A stretch of DNA of 64,000 bases from Flavobacterium sp. ALD4 (GTDB lineage: Bacteria; Bacteroidota; Bacteroidia; Flavobacteriales; Flavobacteriaceae): assembly GCF_002836475.1 (NCBI RefSeq), contig NZ_PJBJ01000030.1:1334322-1398321 (forward strand), in the 5' to 3' direction. Under the pieces are notes generated by a model, which saw nothing but the letters and a program-made list of their open reading frames with translations, made no database searches and was not told the DNA's origin. This document shows positions 7,500 to 16,319 of this stretch, piece after piece. Made by a program: the position numbers and the translations under genes. Numbering within the stretch: position 1 is the stretch's first letter; each line of letters starts with the position of its first letter.

Positions 7500-10400
7500 T
7501 TGAAATTGGAAAATAAAGCATCCCATATTACCGTCCAAAATTTCACCACACATAATGGTGCTTTTTATGCTACACTAAACTTAAGTTTTCAGGTTTTTGG
7601 TGCTCCTTTGCATACCGCTCCTATTATTTTAATTAATCACGCCTTGACGGGGAATTCACAAGTAATTGGGGAATCTGGATGGTGGAATGATATCGTGGGA
7701 GTAGATAAAACCATAGATACTAGAAAATATACAATTGTCTCTTTTGACGTTCCAGGTAATGGTTTCAATTCAGCTACTATCGAAAATTACAGAGATTTTA
7801 TAGCAAGAGATATCGCTAGAATTTTTATCGAAGGGCTTCGCGCTTTAAAGATTTATAATTTATTCGCTCTCATCGGAGGTTCTGTGGGTGGTGGAATTGC
7901 TTGGGAGATTTTGGCTTTAGAGCCAAAATTAGCTCAAAACTTTATTCCCATTGCTACAGATTGGAAAGCGACTGATTGGTTGATTGCTAATTGTTATTTG
8001 CAGGAGCAAATCCTAAATAATTCTAAAAGACCTATTGAAGATGCGCGTGTTCATGCTATGTTGTGCTACCGCACTCCGGAGTCTTTTAAGGTGAAGTTTA
8101 ATAGAGATATCAATACACAATTAGAAACTTTTCAAGTGGAGAGTTGGCTTAATTATCATGGAGAAAAGTTAGAGAAAAGGTTTCAACTTTCAGCTTATAA
8201 AATGATGAACCAACTTTTAAAAACGATTGATATTACTCGGAACAACGAGTCGCTAGAATCGATTATTTCAAAGGTAGATGCTAATATCTACATTGTAGGA
8301 ATCAATTCGGATTTGTTTTTTACTGCGAAGGAGAATAGAGATACCTATAATGAAATCAGAAAATTTAAAAATAATGTATTCTATAGCGAGATTGACTCAC
8401 AACACGGGCACGATGCCTTTTTGATAGAATACGAACAATTAGACAATTTATTAGAGGTTGTTTTTAAAAATAAAAAGCAGATGAAAATAGTGAAGTTTGG
8501 TGGTAAATCTTTAGCAAATGGAGAAGGCGTCAATACAGTTTTAGATATTATCGAGGGTAAAATAAAGCAAGAAGAGAAAATCGCTATCGTGGTTTCGGCA
8601 AGAGGGAAAGCAACTGATGAGCTGGACGATATTCTTACTATTGCAGCAAAAAACGGAAATTACAAACCGCTTTTAGAGAGTTTTAAAACGTATCAAAAAG
8701 GAGGTTTTGATGCAGTCGATTTTTCAATAGAATTTGATAAATTAGATAAGCTTTTTGAAGGCGTTAGTTTGATTGGGGATTATAGTGTGAAGATTCAAGA
8801 CCAAATTTTAGCTCAAGGGGAAGTGCTTTCGGCTAAATTAATAGTGTTTTTATTGAATCATAGAGGTATTCCTGCAAAACTAGCAGACACTAGAGAACTA
8901 ATTATTACTGATTCTAATTTTGGAGACGCACAACCATTAGATGCGATTTCTAAAAAGAATATTATCCAAATATTTAATGATAATAAAGAGGCTGTTCTGG
9001 TGATTACAGGTTTTATTGGTTCGAATGATAAATACGAAACCACAACTTTGGGCAGAAACGGAAGTAACTACACTGCATCATTAGTGGCTAATTATATCAA
9101 CGCGGAAGAATTACAAAACTTCACTCATGTAGATGGCATTTATACTGCTAATCCGGAATTGGTGTTAGATGCTAAAAAAATTGAATCCTTGTCTTATAGC
9201 GAAGCAAATGAAATGGCTAATTTTGGGGCAACTATACTGAATGCTAAAACAATTATTCCGCTGCTAGAAAAGAACATCCCACTCCGAATTCTGAATACGT
9301 TCAATCACGAGAATAATGGGACATTAATCACTTCAAACTCTAATGCATCAGGTATTAAAACATTGTCAGTTTTAGAAAATGTGTCGTTAATAAATCTAGA
9401 AGGAAGAGGATTGCTCGGGAAAACTGGAGTTGATGCACGGATTTTCAGGGTAATGGGAGACAATGATATTAGCGTAAGCATCATATCACAAGGATCTTCA
9501 GAAAGAGGAATTGGCCTTGTGGTTGCTGCTGATAAAGCGAATAAAGCGATCATTGAGCTAGAAAAAGAATTTGAAAATGATTTCTATTCTAAGGATGTCA
9601 ATAAAATCACAGTTGTTGACAACGTTTCTGTAATTTCAATAATAGGTCAGGACTTGAGTACCTTTCATAAGCCTTACACGGCATTGATAAAAAATAAAAT
9701 CGTACCTATTTTATTCAACAATACAGTAACGGGTAAAAATGTGAGTTTGGTTGTCAAAAAATCAGAACTAAACAAAGCCTTAAATGTTATTCACGGAGAG
9801 ATTTTTGGCGTAGCCAAGAAAATAAATATTGCCATTTTTGGACATGGATTAGTAGGTGGTACTTTGATTAATCAAATATTAGAGTCGGCTGCGGCCATTG
9901 AAAAACGAAAAGATATTAAGCTCAATGTTTTTGCTATTGCTAATTCTAAAAAAGTGCTGCTTAACAAAAACGGAATTAATACGAACTGGAAAAAAGAGAT
10001 ACATACTGATGGAATTGCGTACAATTTAAATGATATAATCGAGTTTGCAACTGAACATCATTTAGAGAATTTGATTGCGATAGATAATACGGCATCATCT
10101 ACTTTTGTAGAAAATTACATTCCGCTGGTTGATAGTAGTTTTGATTTAATTTCATCTAATAAAGTGGCTAATACATTGAGTTATGGTTTTTATAAAGAAC
10201 TGAGAACTGTTTTAGAAAAAAATCAAAAGAATTATTTATACGAAACCAATGTAGGCGCTGGATTACCATTAATTGATACCATAAAATTATTGCATCTTTC
10301 TGGTGAGAATATCACCAAAATAAAAGGGGTTTTCTCAGGTACATTAAGTTATTTATTCAATAATTTTTCGTCAAAGGATGTCCCGTTTAGCGAAATATTG

Positions 10401-10892
10401 AAAGAAGCTATTGATAACGGATTCACGGAACCGGACCCAAGAGAGGATTTATGTGGAAATGATGTGGGTAGAAAATTATTGATTTTGGCTAGAGAGTTGG
10501 ATTTGCAGAATGAATTTGAAGAAATAGATATTGAGAATTTAATTCCAAAACATTTACGTGAAGGAAGTGCGGGCGATTTCTTGAATAAATTAAAGGAATT
10601 TGATCCTATTTATGACAAAATAAAAAGAGAACAAAAACCACATCACGTGTTGCGATACATAGGTGAATTGTCGGGGGATTTGCAACATGACAAAGGAATA
10701 CTGGAAGTAAAATTAGTTTCCGTACCTTCGGATACTGCTTTAGGAGGATTGAAAGGTTCTGATTCTTTCTTCGAAATATACACAGAATCATATGGTGACA
10801 GACCTATTGTGATACAGGGAGCTGGAGCTGGTTCTGCAGTTACTGCCAGAGGAGTTTTTGGGGATATATTGAGACTTTCTGATAAAGGGTAA
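7500..10892 (+). CDS. MetX-like acyltransferase / aspartokinase / homoserine dehydrogenase fusion
   Basis: A three-part enzyme of 1130 residues. Residues 1-325 are an alpha/beta hydrolase of the homoserine O-acetyltransferase (MetX) type: NHALTGNSQV oxyanion region, nucleophile Ser128 in GGSVGGG, and likely Asp271 (INSD) and His304 (HGHDAFL). Aspartokinase starts at Met328 (KFGGKS, LGRNGSNYTA), with ACT domains after residue 620. Homoserine dehydrogenase starts near 775 (FGHGLVGG, FSGTLSYLFNNF, TEPDPREDLCGNDV). It can therefore phosphorylate aspartate, make homoserine and acylate it toward methionine. The start is TTG at 7500, since no in-frame ATG occurs before codon 200. The gene is preceded by a SAM-I riboswitch. 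Met328 could be a second start for ThrA alone. Confidence 0.93.
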   Translation: MKLENKASHITVQNFTTHNGAFYATLNLSFQVFGAPLHTAPIILINHALTGNSQVIGESGWWNDIVGVDKTIDTRKYTIVSFDVPGNGFNSATIENYRDFIARDIARIFIEGLRALKIYNLFALIGGSVGGGIAWEILALEPKLAQNFIPIATDWKATDWLIANCYLQEQILNNSKRPIEDARVHAMLCYRTPESFKVKFNRDINTQLETFQVESWLNYHGEKLEKRFQLSAYKMMNQLLKTIDITRNNESLESIISKVDANIYIVGINSDLFFTAKENRDTYNEIRKFKNNVFYSEIDSQHGHDAFLIEYEQLDNLLEVVFKNKKQMKIVKFGGKSLANGEGVNTVLDIIEGKIKQEEKIAIVVSARGKATDELDDILTIAAKNGNYKPLLESFKTYQKGGFDAVDFSIEFDKLDKLFEGVSLIGDYSVKIQDQILAQGEVLSAKLIVFLLNHRGIPAKLADTRELIITDSNFGDAQPLDAISKKNIIQIFNDNKEAVLVITGFIGSNDKYETTTLGRNGSNYTASLVANYINAEELQNFTHVDGIYTANPELVLDAKKIESLSYSEANEMANFGATILNAKTIIPLLEKNIPLRILNTFNHENNGTLITSNSNASGIKTLSVLENVSLINLEGRGLLGKTGVDARIFRVMGDNDISVSIISQGSSERGIGLVVAADKANKAIIELEKEFENDFYSKDVNKITVVDNVSVISIIGQDLSTFHKPYTALIKNKIVPILFNNTVTGKNVSLVVKKSELNKALNVIHGEIFGVAKKINIAIFGHGLVGGTLINQILESAAAIEKRKDIKLNVFAIANSKKVLLNKNGINTNWKKEIHTDGIAYNLNDIIEFATEHHLENLIAIDNTASSTFVENYIPLVDSSFDLISSNKVANTLSYGFYKELRTVLEKNQKNYLYETNVGAGLPLIDTIKLLHLSGENITKIKGVFSGTLSYLFNNFSSKDVPFSEILKEAIDNGFTEPDPREDLCGNDVGRKLLILARELDLQNEFEEIDIENLIPKHLREGSAGDFLNKLKEFDPIYDKIKREQKPHHVLRYIGELSGDLQHDKGILEVKLVSVPSDTALGGLKGSDSFFEIYTESYGDRPIVIQGAGAGSAVTARGVFGDILRLSDKG

Positions 10893-11008
10893 GTTAAGTG
10901 TTCTGTATTTTATTAGTGAGTATTCAGAAAGAGTAGGCCAGTAAAAATTAAAAATCCGCTGAACGGACGTTTTAAAACCGTGTCATCAGCGTTCAAAAAA
11001 ATAAAAAT

Positions 11009-11443
11009 ATGAAAATTACATTAAACAGAGTAAACGAGAATTACCATTTTGAATTAAAAAACGAACGTGGACATTTAGTAAATGTAGATAACCGTTCTGA
11101 ATTTGGCGGCGATGATCTCGGAGCTAGCCCTATGGAGTTAGTTTTGATGGGTGTTGCGGGATGCAGCGCTATCGATATGATTTCAATTCTAAAGAAGCAG
11201 CGACAAGAGATCAGTTCTTTTAAAGCTGAGGTAGAAGGAGAGCGTGTTCAAGTAGGAGAAGCGAAGCCGTTTAAAGATATTCATGTTATTTTTTATCTAG
11301 AAGGTGACATTAAAGAAGATAAAGCTGCTAAAGCCGCACAACTTTCTTTTGAGAAATACTGCTCCGTTTCTAAAACATTAGAACCAACCGCAACGATACA
11401 CTATAAAGTAGTTTTAAATGGAGTGGAATTAGTAAAAGTCTAA
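11009..11443 (+). CDS. OsmC family protein
   Basis: A 144-residue OsmC/Ohr-fold protein. The two conserved redox cysteines are Cys52 (AGCSAID) and Cys118 (KYCSVSKTL), in the usual places, and the length is normal. Family members reduce organic hydroperoxides or handle reactive sulfur. Its place between homoserine and homocysteine genes suggests a link to sulfur or persulfide chemistry, but the exact substrate cannot be read from sequence. It follows the fusion gene by 116 bases with no terminator seen between them. Confidence 0.9.
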   Translation: MKITLNRVNENYHFELKNERGHLVNVDNRSEFGGDDLGASPMELVLMGVAGCSAIDMISILKKQRQEISSFKAEVEGERVQVGEAKPFKDIHVIFYLEGDIKEDKAAKAAQLSFEKYCSVSKTLEPTATIHYKVVLNGVELVKV

Positions 11444-11541
11444 TTATAAACGTTTTAGAACAAGATAAAACATAATACTATTTTGTGAACCTTAGAGCTT
11501 CCTTTTTGAATCTTTGTGGAACACTTTTAATAATTAACTGC

Positions 11542-12714
11542 ATGAACGAAGAAGAATTTGGTTTTGAAACTGAAGCCATCCGTACCCAATTAGAGCGCAC
11601 CCAATATTTAGAGCACTCGGTGCCATTGTACTTAACTTCTAGTTTTGTATTTGAAGACGCCGAAGATATGCGTGCCTCATTTGCCGAAGAGAAAGATAGA
11701 AATATTTATAGCCGCTACAGCAACCCGAACACTAATGAGTTTGTGGAAAAAGTATGTAAGATGGAAGGGGCAACTGCTGGTTTTGCCTTTGCTTCTGGAA
11801 TGGCTGCCGTGTATTCAACGATGGCTGCTTTATTAAATTCTGGCGATCACATTGTCTCTTCGAGTAGTGTTTTTGGAGCGACACATTCCTTGTTTATCAA
11901 TTATTTTCCAAAGTGGAATATTCAAACATCGTATTTTGATATTAACAAGCCAGAAACGATCGAAAGCTTCATCACACCAAGTACAAAGATTCTTTTTGCT
12001 GAATCGCCTACGAATCCAGCAGTCGACATTATAGATTTGGAACTGCTAGGAGTAATTGCCAAAAAGCATAATTTGATTTTAATAATAGATAACTGCTTTG
12101 CAACTCCTTATTTACAGCAACCTATGAAATGGGGTGCGCACTTGGTAGTACATTCAGCTACAAAGTTAATGGACGGTCAAGGACGAGTTTTGGGCGGAAT
12201 AACCGTTGGTGATCCTGAATTGATTCAAAAAATTTATTTGTTTTCTCGACTTACTGGGCCTTCTTTGTCCCCATTCAACGCTTGGGTGTTATCAAAAAGT
12301 TTAGAGACGTTGGCGATTCGTTTAGATAGACATTGTGAAAATGCCCTGAAGGTAGCGGAGTTTTTAGAGCAGCATCCAAATGTGAATCGAGTAAAATACC
12401 CGTTTTTAAAATCGCATCCACAATATGAAATTGCTAAAAAACAAATGAAGTTGGGAGGTAGCATCGTAGCTTTTGAAATAAAAGGTGGTCTTGAAGCAGG
12501 AAGAAACTTTTTGGATAAAATAAAATTATGTTCGTTATCCCCTAATTTGGGAGATACCAGAACCATTGTTACACATCCGGCATCAACAACACACAGTAAA
12601 TTATCTGTTGACGAAAGATTAGCGGTAAGCATTACTGATGGTTTAGTGCGTGTTTCTGTAGGGCTGGAGACCGTGAAAGATGTCATTGCCGATTTAGAGC
12701 AGGCGCTGTCATAG
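11542..12714 (+). CDS. metZ: O-succinyl/acetylhomoserine sulfhydrylase (MetZ-type)
   Basis: A PLP enzyme of 390 residues making homocysteine from an activated homoserine and sulfide. The PLP lysine is Lys208 (HSATKLMDGQG). SSFVFEDAEDMR, YSRYSNPN, LTGPSLSPFNAW and HPASTTHSKL are MetZ/MetB-family blocks. The start at 11542 (MNEEEFGFETEAIRTQ) is preferred over an in-frame upstream GTG at 11485. The likely acyl donor here is O-acetylhomoserine from the upstream MetX-like domain, so the succinyl label may not be literal. It is the second homocysteine-forming sulfhydrylase in the window, after metY. Confidence 0.9.
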   Translation: MNEEEFGFETEAIRTQLERTQYLEHSVPLYLTSSFVFEDAEDMRASFAEEKDRNIYSRYSNPNTNEFVEKVCKMEGATAGFAFASGMAAVYSTMAALLNSGDHIVSSSSVFGATHSLFINYFPKWNIQTSYFDINKPETIESFITPSTKILFAESPTNPAVDIIDLELLGVIAKKHNLILIIDNCFATPYLQQPMKWGAHLVVHSATKLMDGQGRVLGGITVGDPELIQKIYLFSRLTGPSLSPFNAWVLSKSLETLAIRLDRHCENALKVAEFLEQHPNVNRVKYPFLKSHPQYEIAKKQMKLGGSIVAFEIKGGLEAGRNFLDKIKLCSLSPNLGDTRTIVTHPASTTHSKLSVDERLAVSITDGLVRVSVGLETVKDVIADLEQALS

Positions 12715-12722
12715 ATTTTAGA

Positions 12723-12754
12723 TTTGGGATTAACGATTTTACATTGTAGATTTG
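12723..12754 (+). promoter_or_regulatory. possible promoter of the Rrf2 gene
   Basis: TTTG (12723-12726) and TAGATTTG (12747-12754) are separated by 20 bases, matching the Bacteroidota pattern. The surrounding sequence repeats TAGATTT, so a chance match is possible. Confidence 0.35.
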
Positions 12755-12816
12755 GTACTAAGAATTGAAAAATCTTAAATTGGTACTCGATATTCAACAA
12801 TCATAAATCGTTACAA

Positions 12817-13227
12817 ATGCTCTCAAAGAAGACAAAATACGGAATAAAGGCATTGACATTTTTGGCGCGCCAAGAAAATCAGACCCCTGTTGCTATTGCT
12901 GATATTGCAAAAAGCGAAAACATTTCGGTTAAGTTTTTAGAAAGTATTTTGCTGCTTTTGCGTCATTCAGGATTTTTGGGTGCCAAAAAAGGAAAAGGCG
13001 GTGGTTATTATTTAATAAAAGAGCCCAAAGACATTAACATGGCTAAAGTCTATCGTGTTCTGGAAGGACCGATTGCATTATTACCCTGCGCCAGTCATAA
13101 CTTTTATGAAAAATGCGATGACTGTACAGATGAAGCTGCTTGTGCAGTGCGTAAACTAATGACCGAAGTCCGCGACAACACGCTGCAAATATTAGAAAAC
13201 AATACTCTGGCAGACATTGCTTTTTAA
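12817..13227 (+). CDS. Rrf2 family transcriptional regulator
   Basis: A 136-residue DNA-binding protein with the Rrf2 winged helix: MLSKKTKYGIKALTFLA, IADIAKSENISVKFLESILL as recognition helix, and the wing KKGKGGGYYL. Cysteines at 91, 100, 103 and 109 could hold an Fe-S cluster or act as a redox sensor; family members such as IscR, CymR and RsrR use this region for sensing. Its position between metZ and the sulfite exporter and sulfate-assimilation genes makes it a good candidate regulator of cysteine/sulfide synthesis, but target and signal are inferred from position. Confidence 0.88.
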   Translation: MLSKKTKYGIKALTFLARQENQTPVAIADIAKSENISVKFLESILLLLRHSGFLGAKKGKGGGYYLIKEPKDINMAKVYRVLEGPIALLPCASHNFYEKCDDCTDEAACAVRKLMTEVRDNTLQILENNTLADIAF

Positions 13228-13249
13228 GCAATTCGATTAAAGCCAAGCG

Positions 13250-13300
13250 CAAAAAAAAAAGACCCTCTCATTGTTTATATAATAAAAGGGTCTTTTTTTT
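13250..13300. terminator. bidirectional terminator
   Basis: AAAAAAGACCCT and AGGGTCTTTTTT form a stem with A and T runs outside, between the convergent Rrf2 and TauE genes, so it works in both directions. Confidence 0.85.
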
Positions 13301-13318
13301 GAATTAATAACTACAAGT

Positions 13319-14107
13319 TTAAGCCATAAAAACCAGTTTGTATCCTACAAAAAACAGCATTACCGCAATGGCATTTCTAAGAAATAAATCGGGTACTTTT
13401 CCACTTAGCATACTTCCTATGAATATTCCAGGAAGTGATCCTATTAGTAGCTGCCCTAGTAAGCCTAAATCTAAATTCCCCATGGTAGCGTGTCCTAATC
13501 CTGCTACAAGTGTTAAAGGGACAGCATGAGCAATCTCGGTGCCAACTAATTTTGGTGTTGCCAAAAGTGGATATAAGAAAAATAAAGTTACAGTACCTAA
13601 AGCTCCTGCGCCTATCGATGTTAGCGTTACAGTTGCACCTAGTAGGACACCTATTGCAACGGTTAATACATTTTGTGTTTTGCTCTCGCTATGAAACTTG
13701 TCACCAGAATGTTTCTGAGAAAAAGTCAATAGCTTCTTTTTGAACAAAACAGCTATCGAGGTTAAGAGCAACGCCCAACCTAAGCTGTATTTAATTACCG
13801 CGTTTAAAGCAGTAATATCTGTTTTAATACTATGTAAAATCCACAAAGTTAATAATGCCGCAGGAACACTTCCTAAGGATAGCCAGCCAGTAATGGTCCA
13901 GTTAATATTATTTTTTTTGTGATGCACATAAATACCCCCCATTTTGGTAAATGCAGCATATAATAGATCCGTACCAACAGCTGTTGTTGGCGGTATACCA
14001 AACCATAATAATATGGGCGTCATCAAGGAACCGCCTCCTACACCAGTTAAGCCAACAATGAATCCTACGGTTAATCCTGCAACCACTAATCCTAATTGAA
14101 AATCCAT
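13319..14107 (-). CDS. TauE/SafE family sulfite/anion exporter
   Basis: A 262-residue membrane protein with about eight hydrophobic segments and two related halves, each with the family's glycine-rich motif (FIVGLTGVGGGSLMTP near the N-terminus and TSIGAGALGTV in the second half). TauE/SafE proteins export sulfite or organosulfonates across the inner membrane. Lying divergent to the sulfate reduction operon, it plausibly relieves sulfite build-up. Substrate is inferred from neighbours. Confidence 0.88.
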   Translation of the reverse strand: MDFQLGLVVAGLTVGFIVGLTGVGGGSLMTPILLWFGIPPTTAVGTDLLYAAFTKMGGIYVHHKKNNINWTITGWLSLGSVPAALLTLWILHSIKTDITALNAVIKYSLGWALLLTSIAVLFKKKLLTFSQKHSGDKFHSESKTQNVLTVAIGVLLGATVTLTSIGAGALGTVTLFFLYPLLATPKLVGTEIAHAVPLTLVAGLGHATMGNLDLGLLGQLLIGSLPGIFIGSMLSGKVPDLFLRNAIAVMLFFVGYKLVFMA

Positions 14108-14124
14108 ATTATAAATATTTTGGG

Positions 14125-14132
14125 CAAAAATA
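14125..14132 (-). promoter_or_regulatory. candidate tauE promoter (-7 element)
   Basis: It reads TATTTTTG on the minus strand, 18 bases before the tauE start, giving a very short leader as is common in this phylum. No -33 match was found. Confidence 0.35.
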
Positions 14133-14290
14133 ATAACTATTTCATTATTAACCTATAGGATAGATAGACTATTAAATTTTTTTGCTGTGTTTTAAGAATA
14201 TATTCTTGCTTTTGGGCTAATAATGAGAATTATAGATTTTGACCTATTGTTTTCAAATAATTCTGTATTATTTAGTTGCTGTTCGTGTAA

Positions 14291-14310
14291 AGTCCTTTTT
14301 ATGAAGGACT
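14291..14310. promoter_or_regulatory. inverted repeat in the tauE-cysH divergent region
   Basis: AGTCCTT and AAGGACT form perfect 7-base arms six bases apart, 60 bases upstream of the cysH promoter. It has no T run on either strand, so an operator is more likely than a terminator. The rest of the 14108-14434 gap holds only the two promoters. Confidence 0.35.
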
Positions 14311-14349
14311 AAGGGAGCGTGGTGTTTTTAATAAAATACTATTTTTTGT

Positions 14350-14379
14350 TTTGTAATTTGGAAATAAGTAGTATTTTTG
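14350..14379 (+). promoter_or_regulatory. promoter of the sulfate-assimilation operon
   Basis: TTTG (14350-14353) and TATTTTTG (14372-14379) are 18 bases apart, a full match to the Bacteroidota consensus. The leader to cysH is about 50 bases. Confidence 0.6.
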
Positions 14380-14434
14380 CAAAGTAATCTACTAAACCGA
14401 TAGGGTAATAGATTTATTAAAATAAAAAAGAAGA

Positions 14435-15136
14435 ATGAGCACAACTACAGCACATACATTAATAGAAAAAACTAAAGACTTCTCAATTGAAGAGACTTTT
14501 GTTTTTTTGGCCAATGAATATAAAGATAAAGTAGTGTTTTCCACATCTTTTGGACAAGAAGACCAAGTGATAACAGCTTTAATTGCTAAAAGTGATGCCG
14601 CAATCAACATCTTCACTTTAGATACAGGCCGTTTGTTTCAAGAAACCTACGATGTTTTTCATAAAACTTTAAAGAAGTATAAAAAACATATTCAGGTTTA
14701 TTTCCCTGAAGCTACGGATGTTCAGAATCTATTGAATGCAAAAGGACCAAATAGCTTCTACGAGTCTGTTGAAAATAGAAAAGAGTGTTGTTTTATTCGA
14801 AAAGTAGCTCCATTAACTAAGGCACTAAATGGGAATGCAGTTTGGATTACGGGTTTAAGAGCAGAACAATCAGAAAACAGAAATGATTTACATCTTTTTG
14901 AATACGATGAAAAGTTCGAAATAATCAAATTCAATCCATTATTGAAGTGGGCTCTAAAAGAAGTAGAGGATTATTTAGAAAAAAATAACGTGCCGCAAAA
15001 CGCATTACATAATAAAGGATTTGTAAGCATAGGTTGTGCGCCTTGTACCAGAGCAATCGCCGAGGGAGAAGACATCAGGGCTGGAAGATGGTGGTGGGAA
15101 TCGAGTCACAAAGAATGTGGTCTGCACCAAGGGTAA
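14435..15136 (+). CDS. cysH: phosphoadenylyl/adenylyl-sulfate reductase (Fe-S type)
   Basis: Reduces activated sulfate to sulfite with thioredoxin as donor. The 233-residue protein has the four cluster cysteines, Cys118-Cys119 (KECCFIRKV) and Cys201/Cys204 (IGCAPCTRA), that mark the [4Fe-4S] APS-reductase type, plus the catalytic Cys228 in the C-terminal ECGLH. The PP-loop SFGQEDQVI is near residue 39. No APS kinase (cysC) is seen in the operon, which fits direct APS reduction. It is the first gene of the operon. Confidence 0.93.
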   Translation: MSTTTAHTLIEKTKDFSIEETFVFLANEYKDKVVFSTSFGQEDQVITALIAKSDAAINIFTLDTGRLFQETYDVFHKTLKKYKKHIQVYFPEATDVQNLLNAKGPNSFYESVENRKECCFIRKVAPLTKALNGNAVWITGLRAEQSENRNDLHLFEYDEKFEIIKFNPLLKWALKEVEDYLEKNNVPQNALHNKGFVSIGCAPCTRAIAEGEDIRAGRWWWESSHKECGLHQG

Positions 15137-15248
15137 ATAAAGAAAACAGAAAAATAAATAAAGAGAATAGAAATTATAAATAGTAGAGAGGTTTTAGTTT
15201 AGGATACAACAACCTGAAACTTTAAACCTGAAACTGTAAACTAAAAAT
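15137..15248. other. short intergenic with CCTGAAACT direct repeat
   Basis: The gap between cysH and cysD contains CCTGAAACT twice, separated by TTAAA, just before the cysD start. No terminator is seen, so the operon probably continues through it. Confidence 0.4.
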
Positions 15249-16148
15249 ATGAGTTCAATATTAAAAACAAACGCATTAGAAAGCGAAGCGATATATATAT
15301 TCAGAGAAGTTATTTCTCAATTTGACAAGCCAGTATTGCTTTTTTCCGGAGGAAAAGATTCAATTACTTTGGTACGTTTAGCACAAAAAGCATTCTTCCC
15401 TGCAAAAATTCCTTTTCCATTATTGCACGTAGATACAGGTCATAATTTTCCTGAAACAATCGAATTTAGAGACCGATTAGTTAAAGAATTGGGATTGGAA
15501 TTAATCGTTCGTAATGTGCAAGATGCTATAGATGAAGGTAAAGTAGTGGAGGAAACTGGTAAATATTCGAGTAGAAACAGCTTACAAACAACAACTTTGC
15601 TTGATGCGATTGAGGAATTCAAGTTTGATGCTTGTATCGGTGGTGCGCGTAGAGATGAAGAAAAAGCTAGAGCTAAAGAGCGTATTTTCTCAGTTCGTGA
15701 TGATTTTGGTCAATGGGATGAAAAAAACCAACGTCCAGAGTTGTTCGATTTATTGAACGGGAAAATTGAAAACGGACAAAATGTGCGTGTATTTCCTATT
15801 TCAAATTGGACTGAATTAGATGTTTGGAGTTATATCGAGCAAGAACAAATCGAGATTCCATCGATTTACTTCTCTCATAAACGTAAAGTATTCTTGAGAG
15901 ACGGAATGATTTGGTCACACTCTCCATATGTTTATCAAGAAGAAAACGAAGAAATTGAAGAAAGAATTGTTCGTTTTAGAACAGTAGGAGATATGAGTTG
16001 TACAGCAGCAGTTGATTCGTATGCAGCAACAATAGCTGAAGTGGTAGGCGAAATTAGATTGTCAACTATATCTGAAAGAGGTGCTAGAATTGATGATAAA
16101 CGTTCTGAAGCAGCGATGGAAAAAAGAAAACAACAAGGGTACTTTTAG
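15249..16148 (+). CDS. cysD: sulfate adenylyltransferase subunit 2
   Basis: The catalytic ATP sulfurylase subunit, making APS from sulfate and ATP with the GTPase subunit CysN. It has 299 residues, as usual. The PP-loop LLFSGGKDS lies near residue 30, HVDTGHNFPE follows, GGARRDEEKARAKERIFS is the signature loop, and ERGARIDDKRSEAAMEKRK closes the protein. cysN follows after a gap holding a GC-rich repeat. Confidence 0.95.
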   Translation: MSSILKTNALESEAIYIFREVISQFDKPVLLFSGGKDSITLVRLAQKAFFPAKIPFPLLHVDTGHNFPETIEFRDRLVKELGLELIVRNVQDAIDEGKVVEETGKYSSRNSLQTTTLLDAIEEFKFDACIGGARRDEEKARAKERIFSVRDDFGQWDEKNQRPELFDLLNGKIENGQNVRVFPISNWTELDVWSYIEQEQIEIPSIYFSHKRKVFLRDGMIWSHSPYVYQEENEEIEERIVRFRTVGDMSCTAAVDSYAATIAEVVGEIRLSTISERGARIDDKRSEAAMEKRKQQGYF

Positions 16149-16150
16149 AA

Positions 16151-16299
16151 TCCCCACCCCACCCCTCTCTGGAGGTGAGGTAGCCATAACTGAATATATA
16201 AATGGATACTAAGGGCTAGGTTTAAGAGATAAGAAGAAAAAAGACGCAACACGATTTTACGTCTCTACTCCCTCTCCTTTGGAGGGGGTTGCGGGGAGG
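16151..16299. repeat. GC-rich intergenic repeat pair (cysD-cysN gap)
   Basis: The gap begins TCCCCACCCCACCCC and ends GGGGGTTGCGGGGAGGA; these ends are approximate reverse complements around about 90 AT-rich bases that include AGACG...CGTCT. The same design occupies the cysN-sulfite reductase gap, and a compact form lies before the aminotransferase gene at 32369. It looks like a dispersed intergenic repeat. Confidence 0.55.
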
Positions 16300-16319
16300 A
16301 TTATAATAGAAGAATTCAT

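Noticed and set aside
12234..12800. Minus-strand ORF of 188 codons overlapping metZ
   Set aside because: It is antisense to a well-supported PLP enzyme and shows no family features.
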